Below, in pieces: positions 1 through 6,434 of a stretch of DNA of 9,519 nt. The notes below the pieces were generated by a model. The model did no database searches. It was not told the DNA's origin and saw nothing but the letters and a program-made list of their open reading frames with translations. The translations under genes and the position numbers were made by a program. Origin of the DNA: Candidatus Hermodarchaeota archaeon (GTDB lineage: Archaea; Asgardarchaeota; Hermodarchaeia; Hermodarchaeales; Hermodarchaeaceae); NCBI GenBank assembly GCA_016839995.1, contig JAEOTD010000012.1, positions 1-9,519 on the forward strand. Reading direction: 5' to 3'. How positions within the stretch are numbered: the first letter of the stretch is position 1; every line of letters begins with the position of its first letter.

Positions 1-457
1 AGAAATGGCGTCCGTTACGAGTGAAACTTTTTCCATGCATGGCCCCCATTCGGACAGTTGTTTCCAGCATCGTTTCTGCAGGCACACGTCCCACCAACGC
101 TATCACTTTAGGTTGAATCATATCCAATTGGCGTAACAAGTAAGCGAAACAGGCTCTGCGTTCATCGGCTAATGGTTGCCGGTTCTCTGGGGGACGACAC
201 TTCACCACATTCGTGATGAACACCGTCTCCCTTTTGATTCCCGCTTTTTCTAGCATTTTAGTGAGTAATTGACCAGCTGCCCCAACAAAAGGCTCGCCTT
301 GTAAATCTTCTTGCCTTCCCGGTGCTTCTCCAATGATCACCAATGGGGTTTGTTGGGGTCCCACCCCTGGCACTGCTTGGGTACGCGATTCAGCAAGTCC
401 ACATTTCCGACAGGCTAGAATCTCCTCAAGTAGACGACTCCATGAGTCTGAGGTCAT
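1..457 (-). CDS. udg: Type-4 (iron-sulfur) uracil-DNA glycosylase, C-terminus cut by window edge
   Basis: The product removes uracil from DNA to start base-excision repair of deaminated cytosine. The visible 152 residues hold most family-4 landmarks. A CRKCGL motif gives Cys16 and Cys19. The active-site segment GEAPGRQED lies at 43-51 and the uracil pocket PFVGAAGQLL at 56-65. ITNVVKCRPPENR at 81-93 carries Cys87, and Cys103 follows, completing the four ligands expected for the 4Fe-4S cluster. The family is usually about 190-210 residues, so roughly the last 40-50, with the HPS-type loop, lie beyond base 1. The ATG at 457 is the first possible start because an in-frame TAA lies two codons upstream. 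No strong ribosome binding site precedes it. It follows the secreted-protein gene by 55 bases on the same strand and may be co-transcribed. The family call is secure; only the C-terminal part is unseen. Confidence 0.93.
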   Translation of the reverse strand, partial: MTSDSWSRLLEEILACRKCGLAESRTQAVPGVGPQQTPLVIIGEAPGRQEDLQGEPFVGAAGQLLTKMLEKAGIKRETVFITNVVKCRPPENRQPLADERRACFAYLLRQLDMIQPKVIALVGRVPAETMLETTVRMGAMHGKSFTRNGRHF

Positions 458-512
458 GTCTTACCACTTACCAAGAATGGCAAGATACAAGGGGATTTTC
501 TTCCTCTTAATG

Positions 513-1361
513 CTATTCGCTGGCTTCTGCCGCTCGAACACGTTGACGCTTACGGAATGTGTAAAAGAGAACGAGAATGAGAAAGATGCTTACTGGAAGA
601 ATGACTGCCAGAGCTTTGTTTAGGAGTGACATATCAACTGGGATGGTTACAACCTCACTACTAATAATCTCATCAAGATAGTACATCGACACGTTTACTT
701 GAAACATGCCAAAATCATACACATGGGAGACATTAGGCATCAGTGGAATTGCCACCGTATTTGTGCCCGGAGCAAGGTCAACCTCCTCAGAGACATTGAT
801 GAATTTTGATCCAAAGACCTCAATACGGACTGATTGTGTGAGATCCACACGGTTTTCAATTGAAATTAACAATAAGCCCGGTTGATTATGGGAAAAGACG
901 CTTCCTGGCACAACATCAATGATTCTGGCGATTGATATCACTGTAATGGGGTATTGCTCTAATAAAAATGCGAAACCACCAACGTTGATCTCGAAAGTAG
1001 CGATATGAACACCTAAGGTTGCTGTTGCATTGACAGTATAATCAACGACCACCGTCTTTGTTTCATACGGACCAATCGTGAAATTCACAAGATCGATAAG
1101 TGGATCTGTTGGGCTATGGCTTCGAATGTGACTCAAATCATCGGTAAAACGGGCAAACCCTTCCATCGAGAAACCGTGTAGGTTTTCGACTGTCGCCTGA
1201 ACCTGTCCGCTCGAGGCTTGAGCAACCTCATTAGGTACTTGGACGTCAGAAATCAGGACATTGGTCTGTGCTGTAACCGGTGTGAAGCCCTGCAAGCTCA
1301 CAACTGAGGTAATGAACAACATAGCAATCAATAGCGTACAAAGGCGAAGTGACAGTTTCAC
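513..1361 (-). CDS. Secreted, C-terminally membrane-anchored beta-rich surface protein, function unknown
   Basis: I do not recognise a named family. The 282-residue product has a basic N-terminus and hydrophobic stretch (about 4-24) ending near a TAQ cleavage-like site at 30-32, which looks like a signal peptide. Two beta-rich Ig- or CARDB-like segments follow, at about 35-142 and 145-243. A single membrane helix (about 250-268) and a short basic tail starting RKRQR end the protein. This predicts an outside-facing body held by one C-terminal helix. Five N-glycosylation sequons (Asn93, 111, 189, 210, 223) all lie in the predicted outer part, and no cysteine occurs there. The start is GTG, supported by an AAGGTGG ribosome binding site seven bases upstream; a TATA-like GTTAAAAG (minus strand, 1418-1425) lies at a fitting distance. 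Membrane topology is inferred from sequence; role in adhesion, cell envelope or as a transporter accessory is open. Confidence 0.82.
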   Translation of the reverse strand: MKLSLRLCTLLIAMLFITSVVSLQGFTPVTAQTNVLISDVQVPNEVAQASSGQVQATVENLHGFSMEGFARFTDDLSHIRSHSPTDPLIDLVNFTIGPYETKTVVVDYTVNATATLGVHIATFEINVGGFAFLLEQYPITVISIARIIDVVPGSVFSHNQPGLLLISIENRVDLTQSVRIEVFGSKFINVSEEVDLAPGTNTVAIPLMPNVSHVYDFGMFQVNVSMYYLDEIISSEVVTIPVDMSLLNKALAVILPVSIFLILVLFYTFRKRQRVRAAEASE

Positions 1362-1532
1362 TAGTTGGCCACCTTGATGTTTCAGGTCTTAGAGTGCTGA
1401 GCCAATATCTAATACGTCTTTTAACTTTGTCGGCGAGATAACTCTCGCTTTCAAGTGGGGGGTGATTTGTTTGATTCACTATCAAAGACTTCGTATAGAT
1501 TTCAGCTGTTCAACCGATGAAGAATTGTGGAC

Positions 1533-1538
1533 TTTATA
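1533..1538 (+). promoter_or_regulatory. TATA-like box for the candidate RNA gene
   Basis: TTTATA sits about 25 bases ahead of 1558-1562, the place where a closing helix of the downstream RNA-like block begins. That is the expected archaeal distance from TATA box to transcription start. An inverted copy, CCTATAAAG, lies at the far end of the block (1797-1805) and could instead be a promoter on the minus strand, so orientation is not settled. Confidence 0.35.
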
Positions 1539-1557
1539 GGTTTTCCTGTAACGGCTC

Positions 1558-1825
1558 TAGGTATGCCCGACTGGAGTTGTATTGTACCAGTCATTAAGCT
1601 GCAGGGCTGCATCCACGCGCATGACGCCCCCTCCAGCAAATGCAAGAAATTCCCCTGAACAAGGGGCAGATGCGGGGCAGAGACGCGTCAGAACCTGGCA
1701 AATTTCGGGCACAACGCACCTCGGCGACGAGCGTAACCTCAAGAAACAGTCCGAAGCCCAATCCGCTAGGAACGGGAGGATGTCGCAGTCTTTCCACCTA
1801 TAAAGGAATTCGAAGTTCTCTTTTT
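1558..1825 (+). ncRNA. Candidate structured RNA, class unknown
   Basis: This block lacks a credible protein gene and is richer in G and C than the AT-rich bases just after it. Its ends can pair: TAGGT (1558-1562) with ACCTA (1796-1800), and GACTG (1569-1573) with CAGTC (1786-1790), forming a closing stem with an internal loop. Inside are ACGCG (1615-1619) with CGCGT (1684-1688), GCCCC (1626-1630) with GGGGC (1674-1678), and a CCCC/GGGG hairpin at 1652-1666. A second arm pairs TTTCGG (1703-1708) with CCGAAG (1751-1756). It encloses a CTCG-GCGA-CGAG hairpin (1720-1731) with a GNRA-type loop. A TATA-like box lies upstream, and T-tracts at 1821-1825 and 1850-1857 follow. I could not match signal-recognition RNA, RNase P RNA, 5S rRNA or tRNA. 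The helices were found by eye and short ones arise by chance; strand is inferred. Confidence 0.4.
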
Positions 1826-1876
1826 CACTAAGTGGTTCTTCAATGTGGATTTTTTTTACTTCACTAATTCGTTAGG

Positions 1877-1884
1877 TTTAAATA
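1877..1884 (+). promoter_or_regulatory. TATA box of the padR-cdc48 operon
   Basis: TTTAAATA preceded by AGG is a good archaeal core promoter match in an AT-rich stretch. It would start transcription near 1907, giving a leader of about 40 bases before the padR start codon, long enough to include its GAGG ribosome binding site. Confidence 0.55.
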
Positions 1885-1908
1885 GGGTAGTATTACTGCT
1901 TTGTCAGA

Positions 1909-1918
1909 CTATATATAG
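1909..1918 (+). promoter_or_regulatory. Perfect palindrome CTATATATAG: second TATA box or PadR operator
   Basis: This ten-base palindrome lies 28 bases ahead of the padR ATG. As a TATA box it would give an almost leaderless message starting near 1940. As an operator it would cover the start site predicted from the upstream TATA box (about 1907), where a dimeric PadR repressor could block initiation. The two readings are not exclusive, and the sequence alone does not decide. Confidence 0.35.
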
Positions 1919-1946
1919 CCACGCTATGTATTTAGAGGAACTCACT

Positions 1947-2369
1947 ATGCCTGAAACTCACCCCGACAAAACTCTTGATAAACTCCGAGAATGGACTCGG
2001 GAAATCAACCGTGGCATTCTTGAGTTCTGGGTACTCACCCTATTGCGACAAGAAAGTCTATATGGTGCGCGAATTAGTGCACTCATTGATGACATGTCGG
2101 CAGGGCGTATTCAAATGGAACCCGGCACCATCTATCCTTTACTCAATCGACTCTCAGAGAAAGGCTGGATTGTTGGTGATATCAAAGTCAGGAGTGAAGG
2201 GCGTGGACCCATGCGCCGATACTATCGGTTGACAAAAGATGGGGATCTCTTACTCCAAGCCATGATTGACCATTACTTTGATACCTATGAAGCCCTCTTC
2301 CAGTTAATGGCATCTGAGTTCCAATCTGTCCGAAAACGCTTATCCGAAATGATGGAGGAAACTGATTAA
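1947..2369 (+). CDS. PadR-family winged-helix transcriptional regulator
   Basis: PadR proteins are dimeric DNA-binding regulators, often repressors that respond to small molecules or stress and control an adjacent gene. The 140-residue product shows the family pattern: RGILEFWVLTLL (22-33), LYGARISALI (38-47), recognition-helix segment PGTIYPLLNRL (59-69), and wing RGPMRRYYRLT (86-96). A helical C-terminal tail (about 97-136) is probably the dimerisation arm. The reading frame is open back to a GTG at 1845, but that extension would overlap both promoter elements and has low-complexity, hydrophobic content. The ATG at 1947 has GAGG eight bases upstream and leaves the usual short segment before the domain. 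An ATG at 1926 is a weaker alternative. The stop codon TAA abuts the cdc48 ATG, so the two are co-transcribed. Control of its own operon is an inference from this arrangement. Confidence 0.9.
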   Translation: MPETHPDKTLDKLREWTREINRGILEFWVLTLLRQESLYGARISALIDDMSAGRIQMEPGTIYPLLNRLSEKGWIVGDIKVRSEGRGPMRRYYRLTKDGDLLLQAMIDHYFDTYEALFQLMASEFQSVRKRLSEMMEETD

Positions 2370-4622
2370 ATGTCAAGCAAAATCCAACTACGAGTAGTCT
2401 CACTTCCCAGCGATGAAGCTGGACGCGGAATTGTTCGTGTCGACCCCAAGGTCATGGAACGCCTGGGTGTAACGTCTGGAGATATCATTGAGATTATTGG
2501 AAAAAAGAGTACTGGTGCTCGTGTCTGGCGGGGACAATCAATCCATGCAGGCTCAGGCAAAATCTTCATGGACGGACTTGTCCGAAACAATTCAGGCTCA
2601 GGAATTGGAGAATTTGTTGAAGTCAAACGCATCGATCCACCCCCCGCTAAGCGAGTCGAACTAGCCCCCGCTCAACGTGGCGTTCGAATCGTGGCTGAAG
2701 GTGATTCAGTCAAGCCCAGTCTCAACCAACGACCTGTAGCTCCTGGTGATATCATTAGTACCGCCGGGTCAGGGGCATATCGGAGTGGGGATTATTCTGT
2801 TTTTGAAGCGATGATGCGTGGAACAGGTGCACCATTCGCCCTTGGTGAAATTAAGTTCGTTGTCACAAACACAACTCCCAAAGGTCTTGTGAAAATCACC
2901 GAAGACACTGTCATCCAAATTCAACCTGAAGCCGTTGAAGTCACAGCCAAAGCCCCCATAGTTACCTACGAAGACATTGGAGGACTCGACGAAGCCATTG
3001 ACCGAGTACGAGAAATGATTGAACTCCCACTGAAACACCCGGTCCTCTTTGATCGACTAGGAATTGATCCACCCAAGGGAGTATTGCTCTTCGGACCCCC
3101 AGGCACAGGAAAAACCCTTCTGGCGCGAGCAGTGGCCAATGAATCGGATGCCACCTTCATTTCCATCAATGGACCAGAAATCATGAGCAAATTCTACGGC
3201 GAGTCTGAAAAGCGTCTAAGAGAACTATTCGACAAGGCTTCCGAACGGTCGCCCAGTATCATATTCATTGATGAAATCGACAGCATCGCTCCTAAACGTG
3301 AAGAAGTACAAGGTGAAGTCGAACGCCGCGTCGTAGCCCAACTCCTTGCCCTCATGGACGGTCTCCAAGCCCGAGGACGAGTAATTGTCATTGCAGCAAC
3401 CAATCGACAGGACGCCCTTGATCCAGCACTACGCCGACCTGGACGATTTGACCGGGAAATTGAAATTCCTGTACCAACCCGCGCAGGACGCAAGGAAGTA
3501 CTCCTCATCCACACCCGGGGAATGCCACTTACCAAAGATGTAGATCTTGATTCGCTTGCCGATTCCACACATGGAATGGTAGGCGCTGATCTTGCCGCCA
3601 TCGCCCGTGAAGCCGCAATGAATACACTACGCCGTATTCTTCCCAAAATTAATTTAGACGAAGATCAACCTCTTCCCCCCGAAATTATCGAAAGCCTAGA
3701 AGTCACTGGAGAAGATTTCGCTGAATCGCTTCGTCGTGCTGAACCATCGACTCTACGTGAAGTGTATCTTGAGATCCCCAAAGTCTCATGGGATGACGTT
3801 GGAGGACTCCAGGAAGTCGAAGAAGAATTACGAGAAGCAATTGAATGGCCTCTGAAATACCCTGCGAAATTTGAAAAAGTCGGGGTCCAACCCCCCAAAG
3901 GTATTCTCCTTGTGGGACCACCTGGCGGCGGAAAAACGTTACTAGCTAAAGCTGTTGCCACCGAAAGTGAAGCCAACTTCATTGCCATCCGTGGACCTGA
4001 AATATTCAGCAAGTGGGTTGGCGAATCCGAGAAAGGTATTCGGAAAATCTTTCGGAAAGCCCGTCAAGTTGCCCCTAGTATCATCTTCTTCGATGAACTC
4101 GATAGTCTGGCGCCTTCACGAGGGCAATGGCAAGGCAGCCACGTCTACGAATCCGTTCTCAATCAACTCCTTGCTGAAATGGATGGCATGGAAGAACTCA
4201 AAAACGTCGTAGTCATCGGTGCAACAAATCGACCAGAAATCATTGACAAAGCTTTGCTCCGACCAGGACGATTTGACCGAATCATCTGGGTTCCCCCACC
4301 TGACGTGGAGGCACGTGTGGAGATTCTCAAAGTCCATACTCGGAACATGCCCCTTGCCGATGATGTGGACCTTGAAAAAATCGCCAAAGCCACCGAAGGT
4401 TACTCAGGTGCGGATCTTTCCAATGTTGTCCGTGAAGCCGGTATGTACGCTATCCGCCACGAAGAACAACTCACGACTGTGAACGGAAAACACTTCGATG
4501 CTGCTCTAGGAAAAATCAAACCCAGCGTCACCCCAGAGATGCTCAAAGCTTACAAAGACTATATCGATGCTATGTCCACCAAACGGGACGCCATCGACAC
4601 CACACCGGGTCCCTACACGTAA
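2370..4622 (+). CDS. cdc48: Cdc48/VAT-type AAA+ ATPase (p97 homologue)
   Basis: This hexameric cytoplasmic unfoldase extracts and unfolds proteins, in archaea often for the 20S proteasome. The 750 residues match the family's usual length. An N-domain of double-psi barrel and clam parts (about 3-195) is followed by ring D1 with Walker A GPPGTGKT (242-249), pore loop KFYG (274-277), Walker B IIFIDE (297-302), sensor Asn345 and arginine fingers Arg356 and Arg359. Ring D2 has Walker A GPPGGGKT (516-523), pore loop KWVG (548-551), Walker B IIFFDE (571-576), sensor Asn620 and fingers Arg631 and Arg634. The aromatic D1 pore loop is the archaeal form. Oddities are Gly520 where Thr is common, and Ser595 where an Arg of the ERV/DRV motif is usual. 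The protein ends in PYT, a near match to the proteasome-docking HbYX motif. The ATG follows the padR stop directly, with GGAGG eleven bases upstream. A terminator follows. Confidence 0.97.
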   Translation: MSSKIQLRVVSLPSDEAGRGIVRVDPKVMERLGVTSGDIIEIIGKKSTGARVWRGQSIHAGSGKIFMDGLVRNNSGSGIGEFVEVKRIDPPPAKRVELAPAQRGVRIVAEGDSVKPSLNQRPVAPGDIISTAGSGAYRSGDYSVFEAMMRGTGAPFALGEIKFVVTNTTPKGLVKITEDTVIQIQPEAVEVTAKAPIVTYEDIGGLDEAIDRVREMIELPLKHPVLFDRLGIDPPKGVLLFGPPGTGKTLLARAVANESDATFISINGPEIMSKFYGESEKRLRELFDKASERSPSIIFIDEIDSIAPKREEVQGEVERRVVAQLLALMDGLQARGRVIVIAATNRQDALDPALRRPGRFDREIEIPVPTRAGRKEVLLIHTRGMPLTKDVDLDSLADSTHGMVGADLAAIAREAAMNTLRRILPKINLDEDQPLPPEIIESLEVTGEDFAESLRRAEPSTLREVYLEIPKVSWDDVGGLQEVEEELREAIEWPLKYPAKFEKVGVQPPKGILLVGPPGGGKTLLAKAVATESEANFIAIRGPEIFSKWVGESEKGIRKIFRKARQVAPSIIFFDELDSLAPSRGQWQGSHVYESVLNQLLAEMDGMEELKNVVVIGATNRPEIIDKALLRPGRFDRIIWVPPPDVEARVEILKVHTRNMPLADDVDLEKIAKATEGYSGADLSNVVREAGMYAIRHEEQLTTVNGKHFDAALGKIKPSVTPEMLKAYKDYIDAMSTKRDAIDTTPGPYT

Positions 4623-4634
4623 ACACCCATTTAC

Positions 4635-4669
4635 TCCGGCTCTTTACGAGCCGGAAATCCCCTCTTTTT
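4635..4669 (+). terminator. Hairpin plus T-tract terminator after cdc48
   Basis: An eight-base-pair perfect stem (TCCGGCTC at 4635-4642 with GAGCCGGA at 4648-4655) closes a five-base TTTAC loop. It is followed by a T5 run at 4665-4669. It sits 13 bases after the cdc48 stop and before the tbp promoter, so it would separate the padR-cdc48 operon from tbp. Confidence 0.75.
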
Positions 4670-4693
4670 CCCTTCCAAGGGTATTTCCAGACC

Positions 4694-4777
4694 CTATAAA
4701 AAGTTTATAAGAGTGCCAGCCACGGTATAAACCAGTCCTTAAATAGTTTATAAAGCACACTCCACCAGACTGGGAGG
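4694..4777 (+). promoter_or_regulatory. tbp promoter region with several TATA-like boxes and ribosome binding site
   Basis: Five TATA-like elements fall within about 60 bases: CTATAAAAAG (4694-4703), GTTTATAAG (4703-4711), GTATAAAC (4725-4732), TTAAATA (4739-4745) and TTTATAAA (4747-4754). The first two and last two form similar modules, each an A-rich box directly followed by AGTTTATAA. TTAAATA would place the start near 4769, giving a leader of about 16 bases. A strong GGAGG (4773-4777) lies seven bases before the TTG start. An inverted pair CCAGTC (4732-4737) and GACTGG (4768-4773) flanks the core boxes. Which box is used, and whether TBP binds the others to control itself, cannot be told from sequence. 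Confidence 0.55.
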
Positions 4778-4784
4778 AATCCAA

Positions 4785-5336
4785 TTGCCAAAGAGACCTA
4801 AATACAAAATCGAAAACGTAGTTGCCAGCGTCGAAGTTGAAGCGAAAATTGATCTCAATCTTCTTGCCCGTAAACAACGGGATGCTGAATATAACCCTGA
4901 GCAATTTCCTGGTTTAATGCTCCGGGTGAAAAATCCCAAAGCCACCATCCTCGTGTTTAGCAGTGGTAAAATGGTTATCACCGGATTACGCCGGGAAAGT
5001 GAAGCAGAAAAAGCTGTTGAAAATGTGATAGCAAAGATCCGGAAAGCGGGTATCACTGTTTCAGGGACACCCAAAATTACTATCCAGAACATCGTCGCCT
5101 CAGGTGATCTTCACAGTCGTGTAGACCTTGATATGGCACAGATGGCTTTAGAACGCTGTTTGTATGAACCTGAAGTCTTCCCTGGGCTCATTTACCGTAT
5201 GAAAACTCCCAAAGCAGTCTTTCTTATCTTTAGCAGCGGCCGAATAGTTTGTGCAGGTACAAACAAAGAATCCATCACCCGTAAAGCCATCTATCTCTTA
5301 GCAGATCATATGCGCGACCTTGGCCTCATCGAATAG
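4785..5336 (+). CDS. tbp: TATA-binding protein (TBP), archaeal general transcription factor
   Basis: TBP binds and bends the promoter TATA box and, with TFB, recruits RNA polymerase. The 183-residue product consists almost wholly of the two-fold repeated saddle domain. Repeat 1 runs from about 7 to 92 and repeat 2 from about 97 to 183. The repeats share matching segments: IENVVAS and IQNIVAS, FPGLMLR and FPGLIYR, VFSSGKMVITG and IFSSGRIVCAG. The four DNA-intercalating phenylalanines are present as Phe41, Phe58, Phe132 and Phe149. There is no extra N-terminal domain and no acidic C-terminal tail, unlike some archaeal TBPs. The start is TTG, supported by GGAGG seven bases upstream and by alignment of the first residues with the usual N-terminus. 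It has its own promoter after the cdc48 terminator and converges on the M42 gene. The identification is secure. Confidence 0.97.
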   Translation: MPKRPKYKIENVVASVEVEAKIDLNLLARKQRDAEYNPEQFPGLMLRVKNPKATILVFSSGKMVITGLRRESEAEKAVENVIAKIRKAGITVSGTPKITIQNIVASGDLHSRVDLDMAQMALERCLYEPEVFPGLIYRMKTPKAVFLIFSSGRIVCAGTNKESITRKAIYLLADHMRDLGLIE

Positions 5337-5347
5337 ATGAGCAAATT

Positions 5348-5371
5348 ACCCGACGGGTCCAAAAGATGTTT
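5348..5371 (+). terminator. Possible weak terminator between convergent tbp and M42 genes
   Basis: ACCC (5348-5351) and GGGT (5355-5358) can pair around a GAC loop, and a T-rich stretch starts near 5368. The stem is only four base pairs. Just 36 bases separate the two converging stop codons, so some shared terminator is expected here, but this one is weak. Confidence 0.3.
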
Positions 5372-5372
5372 C

Positions 5373-6431
5373 TTATTCTCCTAATTCATCTAAGGATTCA
5401 AGACATTTAACCAATAATTGTATTGTAGATTCCAAATCCGATTTTTGGACAATCGAATTTGCAGTATGGAAATACCGCGTTGGCACAAGCACTGCCGTGG
5501 TCTGACTCCCCGATTTGGTTACCTCCACCGCTGCAGCATCGGTACCAAAATGCACCGGGGCACGCAAGGCAACCTCCTGCAAAGGAAGCTGATGCTTCTG
5601 AGCCACTGCACTAATCCAGATATTCATTACTTGGGATGTCACATGGAACTGATCTGCCATTAACAAAGCAGGTCCCTGCCCCAACTTTACAGGAACTAAC
5701 CCAGGCTTTGTATTGGGATGATCTCCTGTTGGAGAAACATCAAGGGCAATCGCAAACTCTGGATCAACACCAAAGGCTGCAGGTCCCGCCCCTCGAGTCC
5801 CCAATTCCTCTTGAACCGATGCCACGCCAACCACATTCATAGCCAGTTTGTGATTATGGATACGCCGAAAGGTTTCAATCATCGACACAATTCCCACTCG
5901 ATCATCAAAACAATTCCCACGCAGACGACCGTTGGCGAGTTCAACGAAGTGTTTTTCCGCAGTCACATATTGTCCAACTTCGAAACCCATGGATCGTGCT
6001 TCTTCAGCATTTGGCGCTCCACAATCAATGAACATCTTCTCAAAATCCGGACGATAACCTTGCTGTAATTCTTTCATAGGGATGATATGTGGTGCCGCTA
6101 GTCCAACAACGCCTTTCTTCTTTCCTTGGTTTCCATGAATGACGACACGTCGACCAAGAATATCCCAACGGTGTCCCACAAGCCGTGTAAATCGCAGAAA
6201 TCCGTTATCGTCAATATGTGTCAATAAAAGTGCCCAATCTTCATCCTGATGGGCAATCAGCATAAACGGTGAATCCTTTTGTCCACTTTTAGTGCTGATA
6301 ACATTACCCATTGAATCAACGCGAAGGTCATCGACAAGAGGTTCTAACTCGCGAATAACAATTTCGCGAACCTCCTTTTCTCTGCCCGGAGGAGCATCCG
6401 CTAACACCAACTCACGCAGCAATTCCTGCAT
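5373..6431 (-). CDS. M42-family (TET-like) metallo-aminopeptidase
   Basis: M42 enzymes form large tetrahedral dodecamers in the cytoplasm and cleave N-terminal residues from short peptides, typically downstream of the proteasome; some relatives act as endoglucanases or deblocking peptidases. The 352-residue length is normal. The two-metal site is complete: His61, Asp63, bridging Asp176 in NCFDDR, catalytic Glu208 and ligand Glu209 in VQEELGTRG, Asp231 and His322. GRRVVIH (93-99) and FGTDAAA (295-301) are further family segments. The first metal loop is unusual: HQDEDWALLL (61-70) stands where families commonly have an HMDE loop with a glycine two residues after the Glu, and it appears one residue longer. 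The gene starts three bases after the phosphodiesterase stop, with GGTGA seven bases upstream, so the two form an operon. Exact specificity cannot be told from sequence. Confidence 0.93.
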   Translation of the reverse strand: MQELLRELVLADAPPGREKEVREIVIRELEPLVDDLRVDSMGNVISTKSGQKDSPFMLIAHQDEDWALLLTHIDDNGFLRFTRLVGHRWDILGRRVVIHGNQGKKKGVVGLAAPHIIPMKELQQGYRPDFEKMFIDCGAPNAEEARSMGFEVGQYVTAEKHFVELANGRLRGNCFDDRVGIVSMIETFRRIHNHKLAMNVVGVASVQEELGTRGAGPAAFGVDPEFAIALDVSPTGDHPNTKPGLVPVKLGQGPALLMADQFHVTSQVMNIWISAVAQKHQLPLQEVALRAPVHFGTDAAAVEVTKSGSQTTAVLVPTRYFHTANSIVQKSDLESTIQLLVKCLESLDELGE

Positions 6432-6434
6432 ATC

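Noticed and set aside
333..623. 96-codon plus-strand frame over the glycosylase and surface-protein ends
   Set aside because: It is antisense to two better supported genes and has no family resemblance.
1246..1485. 79-codon minus-strand frame overlapping the start of the surface protein gene
   Set aside because: The surface protein has a signal peptide and an AAGGTGG site just before its GTG. The other frame would run across both and has no recognisable content.
1540..1830. Signal-recognition particle RNA or RNase P RNA in the non-coding block
   Set aside because: CCTGTAAC at 1545-1552 recalls archaeal 7S RNA, but the helix 8 core with its GGAAGG and AGCAGCC parts is absent. The RNase P GGAAAGTCC and GGCTTA core strands are absent on both strands.
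1582..1831. Short open frames on both strands in the same block
   Set aside because: They overlap one another in several frames, have no ribosome binding sites, and their composition is unlike the real genes. They look like by-products of a stop-poor GC-rich stretch.
1845..1946. Longer PadR N-terminus from the GTG at 1845
   Set aside because: It would cover a T8 run and both TATA-like elements. The ATG at 1947 has its own GAGG site and fits the family length.
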